DNA from: Siphonodentalium dalli
Lineage: Eukaryota; Mollusca; Scaphopoda; Gadilida; Siphonodentaliidae
Length of the DNA stretch: 64,000 bases
NCBI GenBank assembly: GCA_032622095.1
Contig: CP136069.1
Coordinates: 100,776,278-100,840,277, forward strand
Direction: 5' to 3'
A program made the position numbers and the translations under genes. Below, piece by piece: positions 35,190-45,839 of the stretch (positions within the stretch are counted from its first letter, which is position 1; each line of letters starts with the position of its first letter). The notes under the pieces are model-generated. The model saw only the letters and a program-made list of their open reading frames with translations, was not told the DNA's origin and searched no databases.

Positions 35190-35470
35190 GATCTAGGGTC
35201 ACCTCTAGATGGGAGTTGCCAAATTTGAATGACTTTTTAATGAAAAATATGGCCGCTGGTAGCCATCTTGGATTTTACTCTTTGTATGACCAAATCCTTT
35301 AGCGCACTTTGCAGGTTACATTTCTCATCCAATCGTCACCAAACTTCATATGGATCTTCGAAGTGACCTCTAGATGGGAGCCTCCATGTTTTCCCCAAAA
35401 TTTGTTTCAAACAAAAATTACCATCTTGGACTTTAATGTCAATCCATCAGCATACCATACAGCCCACATT
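35190..35470. repeat. 160 bp 'atggccgc' family, diverged
   Basis: 'aatatggccgctggtagccatcttgg' and 'ggattttactctttgtatgac' match the 4.0-4.7 kb array. A second diverged unit follows ('cctccatgttttccccaaa'). Confidence 0.65.
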
Positions 35471-37269
35471 TATTGGAGACTTGTTTTGAAACATTACAGT
35501 CTTGTTGGTAAATAAAAGAAGGAATGCTTCTATAATCATTATATGGAACATTGATCAGATAAGATCATGAGAACTGAGTAAATAGTCATTTGAAGCAGTT
35601 TGGAGGGGTGGATCCCTATCACAGAATGGGAACAAAATTAGGGGGTGGTGAGTACCAACAGGGCAGAAAAATAAAAAAGCGCCTAGTGTCCGGAATTTTT
35701 TTCCTGACCCCTCCCCCTGATTACAGTGGAATTTCAAACAAAACGTATTTTGTTCATGATAAACAGATGTACGCATGTATGCGTCGGACGAAGGTAATTT
35801 TATCAAAATTTGCGCAGGGTGTCAATGAACATCGTGCAAAATGTATTATTGTATTATCATTTCAATACTATATTTAAACACAATGTTGTTCATGTGTGTC
35901 TTGCTTATTGTCACTCTGTATTGTATCAATATGCCATTACCAGTATGTGATCTCTGTTTATAGTTAAAATTATCACACAGTTCTGCAATAATACATCATA
36001 CGAAAAATAAATCCACGGTTATAGTCTGACAACAAATATGAATTGCCAATATGCTATAGTTACGCTAATGTCCTTCCTGTTACCTGAGACCACTTGCGGT
36101 GTGTATGTCATAAATTTCATCAATTGCACCTATATTTGACGATCAGAACGTTAGCTTTTAGGTATACTATGCCGGGACGCATACTATATTGTGTTGTTGG
36201 TCACATTTGTTATATGGGTGTCCTTCCTGTTACTACGTACAGTCCTGCCTGTTACCAAATAATAGGCTAATATGCATCAGACTATCGTTTAATACATTTT
36301 GTTTCCAGGTCTTGTACGCATTTGGTCCAGTTGGGTCTCGTTCACTTATGGAAATAATGTTTCCACAAGTATGTTCATAATAAAACTGTCCCTTCTGTTA
36401 CGTCAAGTGTCTCTCATGTTACTGGCTTGTCCCATCTGTTACCGTCGAGTTTTTCTGTCGTATCGTGATTGATTTGAATTGGATTCCCTCATCCCGATAG
36501 AATTGTGGAGTATATACCTTAATCTTCGGAAAAATATATGGCCATAATCAAACAGAAATGCACACCATTCCAGGTCGAGAAAACTCGATACCTGGATATC
36601 GGAAATTTATGCATATCACATATACATTATCATAACTCGTTATACTCATCATATTTTGGTGTTTATTTTTGCAAATTCTGATTACCACACAATGCACATG
36701 TTGCGCATATGTTATTTTCCACCTCTATATCACTCAAAATCATATTTACATTGAAAAACATAATGGCAACAGTAGGGACACTAGGTGTGTGTGCATCGTC
36801 ATTGGACCTAATTCGGACAGGATCTAGGGGTTATTAAGGTTGCATTTTACTATCCTCTGATCTACTGAATACCCTCAACCACGAAAAGCGGCTAAAATAT
36901 GTTCTCTCGTTGAAATATTTTTTTGATTCTTGAATACCCAAATCGGCCACATTTTTTGAAAAATTCCCATATAGTTCAGTTAGAAAATGTGGTCTTCACC
37001 AACGGTACCCACAACAACGCCAGCGATTCCATCGTAGTGACATGACATTCATTGAGTGTGAATCAGATCCACGTCGACTACATTTGTATGAATCCACAAA
37101 GAATTACAGTGTTGATCCACAGTCGGAATCGTTACGACAGCCATCACTCTCACAGCTATATACATATAGATTGTATCTGCACAATATTGGAATTCAAGAT
37201 CAGGACTAAACGATTTGATTTCCGAGTGACAATGTCGCACAGGAAATTCGGTCTCAGTTGAATCACACC

Positions 37270-37596
37270 GAATGTCCTTATCACCGCGTGATACAATGAG
37301 AACGGTGCATCTCACTGGTCGATGATTCGATGTGTTTGTAGCAAAGTCATCTAATATCTCTGTATTAGATACAAGATCTACTCTGCATTCATCTATGATA
37401 ATGTGATCTAGTAGAGAAGATGATGGTTCATACGAATAAGGCATGTATGATACAGTTGGGCCTTTGCAAGTGGGTAACGCCATCAGAGAGATCATCTTAT
37501 GTTGACTTAAGAAATGTTCAAGTCCAGCCGATCTGGATGATCGCTTTGAGCCCAGGCTAGTGGAAGGAGTGTTTGGATGTTCAAGATGGGCATTAA
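37270..37596 (-). pseudogene. LINE APE endonuclease, C-terminal half
   Basis: The frame starts at the TTAA junction with NAHLEHPNT, continuing the GDF of the upstream half to give the GDFN-AH signature. It then reads LEHFLSQHKMISLMALPTCKG and SSSLLDHIIIDE, and ends with TSNHRPV, the equivalent of the catalytic SDHRPV box. The linker may run on to about 37050, after which the match is lost. Confidence 0.8.
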
Positions 37597-38379
37597 AGTG
37601 ATGTGAAACGTAAATTGAACCTCACAATTGAGTTCCCTGCGTCATTCTGTGGGAAGAGTGAATAAAATAACTCAGATACACGAAACCCCCCATCCTGAAG
37701 TCAGTTTGTACACATTATACGGCCATTCGGCTAACTATTTATATTCATCAATCGTCCCGATTAATCTCACCATAATAACACGAAAATACAAACCGATGCG
37801 TTGTCTTGTGCAGTCACGGAAATGCCCGAGCACTTCCGACTCGATTGGGATTGAATCGGGTTTCGTTCTCAGAAATGGCTTCTAGGGAGGATGACCGTTC
37901 GCTGGAATAGCGTCATGCACATCAGAATATTAAAGCGAAAAACAAATTGACATCGCAATCGGTAGTCAATTCGACAGGGAAGGAATAGAAAGGGAATTGT
38001 TGCGTGAAATCACAAACGGAAGAACATTGGCCGAGTTAGTGGCAAAGATTATAATCGAACAGTGATCGAGAGGTAATAATTCCAAAATGTTACTATTTAT
38101 AGAAAATTGTAAGCGCATTGACCGAATTTTTACATCAATCTGGCCGCAAGCACAGTACCGTGCAGAAAGAGTTGTCTTACTTTTGTAACTCAAAACTGTT
38201 TAATTACATTATACCTGTACAATAGTACAAATAATTGGTATTCAATATGCCAGTACAGAACATTTGTTAGCTCATTGGCCATGAAATGTTTTTAATGGCA
38301 AATTCTGTTGTCAAGCTTTAGTAAGCACTATTCATTCTGATGGATGATAACTATAATGGAAAGCCTTTTTCACATGTAT

Positions 38380-39975
38380 TAGCTAATTGCACATTAGCGT
38401 AAGTGAATTACAATTAAGCGTAATGTATTACACTCAGGTGTAATGAACACATATAAAGCGTACTTCACTTACGCTTAACCGTATGATGTAGATAAAGCAT
38501 TACTCCTATGAGTAATAGAATTATGACTAGTGTGCTTAAGCGTAATTGATTAAAGTGTGCTTAAGCGTAATTGATTTACGCTTAAGCTCACTGGTCATTT
38601 ATTTTCATTGATAGATTAATTACACTTAATCATAAATGAATTATGCTTAAGCGATTATACGAGAAGCCGTTTTCACATTTATTCTGATTCTGCTTAATCG
38701 CAAATCATTTACGCTTAAGTGTAAATCATTTGCACTTAAGAGCAAATCATTTATACTTAAATACAAATCATATGCGCTTTAGCGGAAATAGTATGGGAGG
38801 CCCTTTTCACATTTATTATTTATTTGCGCTTAAGCGCAAATATTTGTGCTTAAGCATAAATCATTAAGTGCAAATATTTGTGCTTAAGCGTAAATCATTT
38901 GCGCTTAAGCACAAATATGTGTCTATCAATTTATTTGCGCTTAAGCGCAAATACCTAACACTCCATTACATCCCTCTGATGTGAATGATTGAGTCCATCT
39001 CATATTATATTAGCATGGGCCCATAGTAATAGCCCCATACAGACTCGAAGTTGAAGAAAAAACATATTTCCATATGCATATCAGCATCTCTGTCCCTGGT
39101 GTCCCAAGATTTGGTGCCTCACTCCCAGAGCTCATGTATATTTTATTATCTCCTGCACAGATATATACCATTTCCATGGCCATAAATAGGGAATTAGGGG
39201 TTACTGGGGTTTGCTTCCCTCATATGGTGTACTCATTGACTTGAAGTTGGGGAAAAACCCCTATTTTCATAATATCAGCATCCCTGTCCCCAAGAATTTG
39301 TGTCGCCATCCCAGAGATATAGTATATTTTATAAAAGAGACATATCCTACACAGATCTATATCATTTCCATGGTCATAAAACAGATCTTGGGGTTTCTGG
39401 GGGATTGTTTCCCTCATATGGTGGGGCTATATCAACTTTAGTGATGTGTTTAGGCCTGTGCCATGTAAAATTAATTCAGGGGGGATCATTGCATATTGAT
39501 TTTTATTTGCGCTTAAGTGCAAATGATTTGCGCTTAAGCGCAAATATGATCTATTTGCTTAATTGCAAATGATAGAGGTTATTTGCGCTTAAGCGTAAAT
39601 AAATAATAAATGTGAAAAGGGCCTCCCATATAATAGATCACATTTATGGCAATTTTTATGCTAAAGCGCAAATATATTATTAGACACATATTGTTTACGC
39701 TTGAGCGCAATTGATTTACACTAATAAATAATATATTTGAAAAGGCTGTCTCCCATGCGATTTCCTCTAAACTCAAATTTACTCTGGCAATAAGACATCA
39801 ATCAAACATCGGTTTAGACTCCCCCATATACTATGAGATGGACTCAATTATTCAGACAGAGGAAATCAGTTGGAGTTAGGTATTTGCTTAAGCATTATTC
39901 ATATTAATTATGCTTAAGTGTAATTGAGTTCCGCGCTTAAGCGTAAATGAAGTACGCTTAAACGTAATTCATATA
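38380..39975. repeat. CTTAAG-palindrome MITE cluster, 'ttttcacattt' subfamily
   Basis: Dozens of palindromes centred on CTTAAG occur, with arms such as atttgcgcttaagcgcaaat, and arms of acg/cgt or gtg/cac type. The copy 38796-39629 is bounded by inverted gggaggcccttttcacattt termini. Other boundary fragments lie near 38360, 38660 and 39740. A second inverted pair, 'ctctgatgtgaatgattgag' near 38974 and its diverged complement near 39847, suggests nested copies. Confidence 0.7.
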
Positions 39976-40070
39976 CACTCTCATTGAACTCCCCTCAAGC
40001 TGAAATGGATGCAACCGCATTACTAATGCCAGTAACCTACATCAGGTTATACCAATATACATGAGGTATA

Positions 40071-40414
40071 TGGGGAGCCAAATTAACATTTAATAAATAA
40101 TAGAGCTTAAGCGATATAATTGAGCTTAAGCGATATAATAAGGGAAGATATAATTGCGATTAAGTTCAATAAGGAAATATCTAATTGCGCTTAGCACAAT
40201 AAGGAATATCTTATTGCACTTAAGCACAAAAAGGAATATCGTATTGCACTTAAGCGCAATAAGGAATCTCTAAGCGCAATAAGGAATCTTCTTATTGCAC
40301 TTAAGCGCGATAAGAAATATTCTTATTGCACTTAAGTGTAATTAGAGATTCCTTGATTGGGGGGGGGGGGCTTTAGCTCAATTATTTATTAAATGTTAAT
40401 TTGGCTTCCTCCCA
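40071..40414. mobile_element. Palindromic MITE, same family as 5673-6636
   Basis: The ends tggggagccaaattaacatt and its inverse complement (with a cctccca tail) closely match MITEs A and B. TA flanks both sides. It contains about eight CTTAAG units and a poly-G run near 40359-40369. Confidence 0.75.
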
Positions 40415-40762
40415 TAGAGGTGAGATAGCTGATGAACCCAATTACACTCAAGCGTAATTCAAATGTATTACGCTGATCGTAAGTTAATTATGCTTAAACA
40501 TAAATAATTTATGCTTAAGTGTAATTAGCTACTATAAAGTGAATCTGGGATAAGGGGAGTACTCTAAATTGTTCTTTCGACCAGCTGTTTCTACCAATTA
40601 AAAAAAATTCTCATTTATTTTGAAACTAATGAAAGACAATGGTATATTTTTTTACTAGTAATATTCATTATAAACTTGTACAAATCTGAAAACAAACAAA
40701 ATTTTAATATTTAAGAAATTTAGAGTTCCCTCTCTTACAGCAGCAACCACTATGCCAGGAAG

Positions 40763-40820
40763 ACCAATCGATCTAGTTCAGCCCGATTGGGCTATTATAA
40801 TTTATAGATCGATCGGTGGT
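40763..40820. repeat. Nested palindrome at ATCGATCTA
   Basis: Outer arms accaatcgatcta and tagatcgatcggt enclose an inner hairpin gcccgattgggc. The structure is near-perfect and stands alone. Confidence 0.6.
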
Positions 40821-41542
40821 TCATGCACTCTCTGCGTTTGAAATATTGCTAATAATTTCCATTTACATAAGTCAATAATGCCATTGCAGATAACTTCATC
40901 TTAAATTCGACCAAATGTGTTGACGTTTGATAAGAAGGGCAGGAATTCCCCGATTTGTTTATTTTCAATCGATGAGAAGCATGACGACCTGGATCAGCTG
41001 ATCGGTTCGGAGGTGTGCCAATCGTATTTTGCATGCTGTGCACGAATACCCATTCACGCCTAAATTTGCAAACAATCCATATATAACATATACACAGGGT
41101 GTACACTTTGTTAGTTGCCAATTAATTCTCGACATTTCAATTAGAAAACATGAGATATCGATGCAAAAATCAAGACATAATCACATTATCTAGTTTGTGT
41201 TTTGTTGAATCTACTTTCGGTTATCGACATGTCGGCTATTGTTTTGGCTGTTCTCTTAACCGTGCGTGCCAGCCGATCGTCGTTTTTCGGGCGGTTCCGA
41301 TTTCTTCCGAATATAATTCCATGACCTCCACGCGATGATTCGCGCCGAAAATGTGGTTGTATCTGAGAAGATTTCTTACTCTGACCGCAGTTTTCAACAA
41401 TTTAATACGGGGCGAATACCGCATCAATAATATGCAACCTTGGGGTTTTATTTCTAGTTTTTTATGACCTTTCTTATGGTATATCGGATACAGTTCTGTC
41501 TGACATGAAATATATACCCACCGGGAGTGAAGCTAAATGACT

Positions 41543-41997
41543 TTAAAATCACCCATTAGAACCATTGAGCCATGAGACGAGAATACATTTATTAGATCGG
41601 TCATATCTGACAGACATTTTGCGTACAATTCATCTTGGTGATTCGTACTAAGAAAATACACTTGAAAAATAAATAAGAACTGGTTGTATTCAAGTCTTAA
41701 GTCGAATCCCAATGATTCGTTCATTATCCACATTGACTGTAGAGGTATTCTGAGATTTATTTATGAGAAACGCTACTCCATCTCGACAGTAGCTGCCACC
41801 TGTTTTTGTTACAATGACTCTGCCACTCTTAGATATACTTGTGTAATGTGGCTGGATCGTATCTAGAAATATCAAAGAGTTTGGATCTAACCAATGTTCA
41901 GAAATTCCAACCACGTCATATACTTGATCATTTAACAGTGAAGTAAGATATGAAGCACTGGATTGGATACCAGTTGCATTCCACGAAATTAAGTTAA
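41543..41997 (-). pseudogene. LINE APE endonuclease, N-terminal half
   Basis: Starting at the TTAA junction the frame reads LNLISWNATGIQSSASYL, then VVGISEHWLDP, GRVIVTKTGGSYCRDGVAF and LMGDF at the second TTAA junction. These correspond to the N-start, catalytic Glu (SEHW) and GDFN boxes of AP-type endonucleases in LINE ORF2. A frame change lies near 41690. Confidence 0.82.
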
Positions 41998-42365
41998 AGT
42001 GATGTGAAACACTCCAGTAGGGTGATCAAATAGAAATGGAGAATAATCTTGTTCAAAGTAGTTATTTTTACAAATACTATATCTAAATTTACAACACACA
42101 CCGTCATTCATATGTATTAATTAAACGCCGTGACTCTCGATGGTGAAATTGTTTTCGTTAGTTTATTGCCAATAGATGCGTCCCGAATCGAGTAGTAAAT
42201 ATTTACAATTGAGCGTAGTTCAGACGATGTTTTCTATGGAGTGGAACGGTCGATTTGCTTCTGATTTTCGGCCGTGTTAGTAGAATGTTGCATTCCTCCA
42301 ATTGGCAAAGTGCCTGAATACTAACTTAGCAGTTTCACGCACCCAAACAAGTACATGATATGTCT
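41998..42365. mobile_element. 368 bp TTAA-flanked MITE
   Basis: Flanked by TTAA (41994-41997, 42366-42369). The left end agtgatgtgaaacactcc is the same as the left end of the 3.9 kb TTAA element; the right end inward is agacatatcatg, then 'tgggtgcgtgaaac'. Removal leaves the LINE ORF2 frame TIVYTP|LNLISW unbroken. It is non-coding and probably a small relative of the 3.9 kb element. Confidence 0.78.
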
Positions 42366-42420
42366 TTAAGAGGGGTATATACAATTGTTTCACGATAAAT
42401 TTTGTTCTGTTGTTCATCCA
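42366..42420 (-). pseudogene. LINE ORF2 start
   Basis: ATG at 42420 begins MDEQQNKIYRETIVYTP, continuing across the MITE into the endonuclease. The start codon overlaps the ORF1 stop in ATGGATGA, a compact arrangement compatible with termination-reinitiation (inference). Confidence 0.7.
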
Positions 42421-43071
42421 TGACGATTGTAGAAAGAGTTTTTTGGTTTGGCAGTTGAGCCTCTCCACGGGCGACTATATACACCTGGATGCCAGAATTT
42501 GGAAGAAGCAATGAGAGAACATGACTCTGTTGGTATGGTGATTCTAGCTGATTTACCATCCGGAACTGTTTTAGATGCCATGACTTTCACGTAAGACGGA
42601 GTTATCCCACGAGTCACAAGGTATTTGCGGATCACCTTCTGATCGTCGTAGGGTCCGACATCACCTACATAAAGACTCTTCGTGTCTGGTGGATATTCTG
42701 TATCCTGGAAATGATTGACATGACTCCGACTGGATGGCTGAGCTAGAATGAATCGGGGAGTCGAGTTGGTAAGACGTATCATATTCCATAGAAACAGGAA
42801 TGGAGTTTGCAGAGAAATTGGCATCATATTCTCTAGAATTCTTACTTGTGGATACAGCATCAGCATAAGAAGCTCAAGAACAGCTGAAGTTCTGCTGACG
42901 CTCCACGGGCTTGTCCTTAGATTGCTCAAGTTTATCAATCCTATCACTGGCTTCCTCTGTAACAGCAACAGAAGTACAAATATCAGTTAATTTGTTTAGT
43001 GTTGTACTGCACACAACTTCAGCAGATCCAATTACTTTCTCAATTTCATCCAGGAAAGACATATTAATAGT
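42414..43071 (-). pseudogene. LINE ORF1, C-terminal part
   Basis: A first frame (from 43062) is helical: DRIDKLEQSKDKPVERQQ. After frame changes near 42880 and 42700 comes an RNA-binding-like segment: TKSLYVGDVGPYDDQKVIRK (RRM-like beta-alpha start), then SARITIPTESC and KFWHPGVYSRPWRG. The last matches the 'WPxGVxxRxW' end of CR1/L2-type ORF1 proteins. It ends with NRHG and TGA at 42414. The ORF1 product would bind LINE RNA. Confidence 0.65.
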
Positions 43072-43086
43072 CTAGGCGGTGCTGGG

Positions 43087-43087
43087 T

Positions 43088-43117
<30 letters not shown>
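43087..43117. repeat. Poly-G homopolymer, about 30 bp
   Basis: The run sits just inside the left end of the 7.7 kb element. The right arm has only six C at the matching place, so the run expanded on one side. Translated poly-glycine is not a gene. Confidence 0.9.
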
Positions 43118-43118
<1 letters not shown>

Positions 43119-44759
43119 GTGACCGTCGCACATCGGGGGAATTTATGCGACCATCATTTTCTTATGGGAAAATTACTCTAGTTTTCAAATTCAGAGGGCA
43201 CCGAGCCGAAATAGGTGACAAAATATACATGTTCGCTATGTTTCATAGGGTACCCTACCTAAAAATAGACACATTTTCAGCGGTGTTTGACATACAATAG
43301 ACAACCGGCTGACCGGGCATCAAAATGGGAAAGAATGAACACATATTTGCAATTTATGGGACTAATGTGCACACTTTATCAGATTCAACATTGTTTTTTG
43401 CTTTTGTTCTGATTTCGTGACGTCATGGTAAAATATATAGCGTGACGCGTCAAAAATTCATGGCGATTCGGACAAAGTGTCGTGTGTCAACTCTGTGCAA
43501 ATATAGCATATCTGTCGAATTCTTCCAAGTTATATATTTTTGGAAATGGTTGGGTATTCCCTACAAAATGGTGTTCCTATCTGTATTATATATCTCCAAA
43601 TGGTAAACTAATCGACAAAAACTTAACCCTCACCCCAATTTCACAAATATCCACTTAAATGCATCCATGCAGATTGTGTCCAATAAAACATCGACAATGC
43701 ACATGTTATAGTGTCATACAGGGTAGAACCATCCGGGGACCCGGAGAATGTAAGATTTCGTTCAAATCATAGATTAGGAAGGTAATAAAATCCAAGATGG
43801 CCACCAAGTTGTATATTGTCACTCTGTACACACCGAGTGTGCACACCGGACTGTAACATCACAAATGCTTTATTGTAACTGATCTTTATTTCATAGAGCA
43901 TATGTATATGACAACTGGTTACGTAAAACCGATGATGGAGACCAAAATGGTGGCCATAAAAAATCCGATAAAACGACTGGCTTCTGATTTGCAATAGCAT
44001 CTGCATGTTATGAGTTTTGTAGCTTAATAGTTCGTGCATATATGTCTGTGGATAATGTGATCCGAATCCAATAAAACTATTGGCATTGAGTAAGTAAATG
44101 CTCATTTTTTTCTGAAAATCGACATACAATGCCAAATTGCCACAATGGGACAGTGTTTCAACCTGACATTCATTTTGTGGTATACAAGTCAACATTCTAC
44201 TTGATGATGAAACTTCTGACTTTAATATTGGTACAATAAGAATTTAAGCTACAATGCTGACTAAATATACATATTCAATCCTCAATAACCAATGTAGGTG
44301 TCCCACGGTAATGGCTCATTTGACCTACTTGCATAAGCCGTCAAACGATGACAACCAATTTTGAATCCTGATAAGTGCTGGTATGTGATGTATACGCAAA
44401 TGATGGACAACTTAGTTTATATATCTCGTCAATGTTGTCAATTGCGTACTGGGGTCATTGTTTTTCACGTTCAGTGGAGTGATGTTCCAATGAAATAACT
44501 GAAACAAATCTCTTAACAAACCTGACTGAACAAGTATCTGTGTCGTTATATTCTCGCAGCTGCTCGCGTCCCATCACACATGGATTTATGCTTATTTACT
44601 TAAGCAGTTAATTTGAGTATTTGCTTAGCAGTGCTTAATTATTACACTTGATATACACGGTTGCAGGTGTATTAATTATTTTATTGAATACACATTGACG
44701 ACCAATAGTTTAATTATTGTCCTGCTAATGTACTATATATCATATATGTCTGAATAGTG

Positions 44760-45670
44760 GAATTTAATATTGACATGTTGATGGGAACGAGTAATTTTGG
44801 GGTCATTTGGCAAAAAAACATGACCGCCAGCAGCCATCTTGGATTTTACTCTTTGCATGACTAAATCCTTTGGCACGGGCTACAGGTTCGTACCTTTGGT
44901 CGGATCATTATAACATTTGTCATGGCTGTTGACATTGAAATGTAGATGGGAACGAATCATTTTGGGGTCATTCCGCCAAAAAACATGGCCGCCAGTGTCC
45001 ATCTTGGATTTCAAAATTCAATCCATTAGCACGGGGTACAGGCCATACTGTTTGTCTGATCATCATGAAATGTGTCATGGATGTTAATATTGAGATGTAG
45101 ATGGGAACAAGTCATTTTGGGGTCATTCGGCCATAAAATATGGCCGCCAGCATCCATCTTGGATTTTATTCTTTGCATGACTAAATCCTTTGGCACGGGC
45201 TACAGGTCGTACCTTTGGTCAGATCATTATGAAATTTGTCATGGCTGTTGACATTGACATAGATGGGAACGAGTCATTTTGGGGTCATTCAGCAAAAAAA
45301 CATGGCTGCCATCTTGGATTTCAAAATTCAATCCAAGGGACAGACTACAGGCCGGAGTGTTCGTCTGATCATCATGAAATTTGTCGTGGAAGTTAATATT
45401 GACATGTTGATGGGAACAAGTCATTTTGGTGTCATTCGGCCCAAAAACATGGCCGCCAGTGGCCATCTTGGATTTCAAAATTCAATCCATTAGCACGGGC
45501 TACAGGCCATACTGTATGTCTGATCATCATGAAATTTGTCATGGATGTTAATATTGAGATGTAGATGGGAACGAGTATTTTGGGGTCATTCGACCATAAA
45601 ACATGGCCGCCAGCAGCCTTCTTGGATTTTACTCTTTGCATGACTAAATCCTTTGGCACACCCAACAGCC
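44760..45670. repeat. Tandem array of the 160 bp 'atggccgcc' family, six units
   Basis: Core motifs are at about 44818, 44983, 45138, 45300, 45447 and 45601, a period of 147-165 bp. A diverged unit follows to about 45830. All lie within the loop of the 7.7 kb inverted-arm element. The short frames in all directions are shadows of the repeat. Confidence 0.85.
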
Positions 45671-45839
45671 CAGTTCCCTCATCCGTTCATCACCAAACTT
45701 ATTAATCTTGATATTGATCTACCAGATGGAAGCTATCAAGTGTTTTTGAATTCCATTGGAAAACATAGCCATCAGCAACCATCTTGGATTTTACTTTAGA
45801 TATCTCTTCATGTTGATAATATAGTATTACTTAGATATT

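Larger units (their letters stand above)
33061..36973. mobile_element. 3.9 kb TIR element with GTCCCTNCTGTTACC subterminal repeats
   Basis: The ends tatatgggcatttttcaa (33061) and the inverse complement of a nearly identical sequence (ending 36973) form ~29 bp terminal repeats. Inside, 15 copies of a 15 bp motif near GTCCCTACTGTTACC occur: 33379, 33572, 33729, 33744 forward; 33768, 33788, 33950, 33970 reverse; 36070, 36220, 36242, 36388, 36409, 36429 forward; 36765 reverse. They crowd toward both ends and are absent from 34.0-36.0 kb. No transposase frame is seen; the centre contains a 160 bp-family unit (35190-35470) and a poly-G run. It is probably a non-autonomous DNA transposon. Confidence 0.7.
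37597..41542. mobile_element. 3.9 kb TTAA-flanked element, left part rich in CTTAAG MITEs
   Basis: TTAA at 37593-37596 and 41543-41546 flank the insertion. The termini are agtgatgtgaaac (left) and, from the right end inward, agtcatttagcttcactccc. Removing the insert with one TTAA leaves the LINE frame GDF|NAH intact. TTAA specificity is typical of piggyBac-type elements, but no piggyBac transposase is visible. The interior includes several CTTAAG-palindrome MITEs (38380-40560) and unassigned sequence at 40840-41430. Confidence 0.75.

Noticed and set aside
37049-37265. Continuation of the LINE endonuclease frame past HRPV
   Set aside because: The frame stays open but the residues no longer match a LINE linker. 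I end the supported segment near 37270 and leave the exact right edge of the large insertion undetermined.
38380-40560. CRISPR-like array of repeated palindromes
   Set aside because: Spacing is irregular, the repeats themselves vary, there are no cas genes, and the genome is eukaryotic.
43079-43300. ORF beginning with a long glycine run
   Set aside because: It is a translation of the poly-G run at the end of the inverted-arm element.
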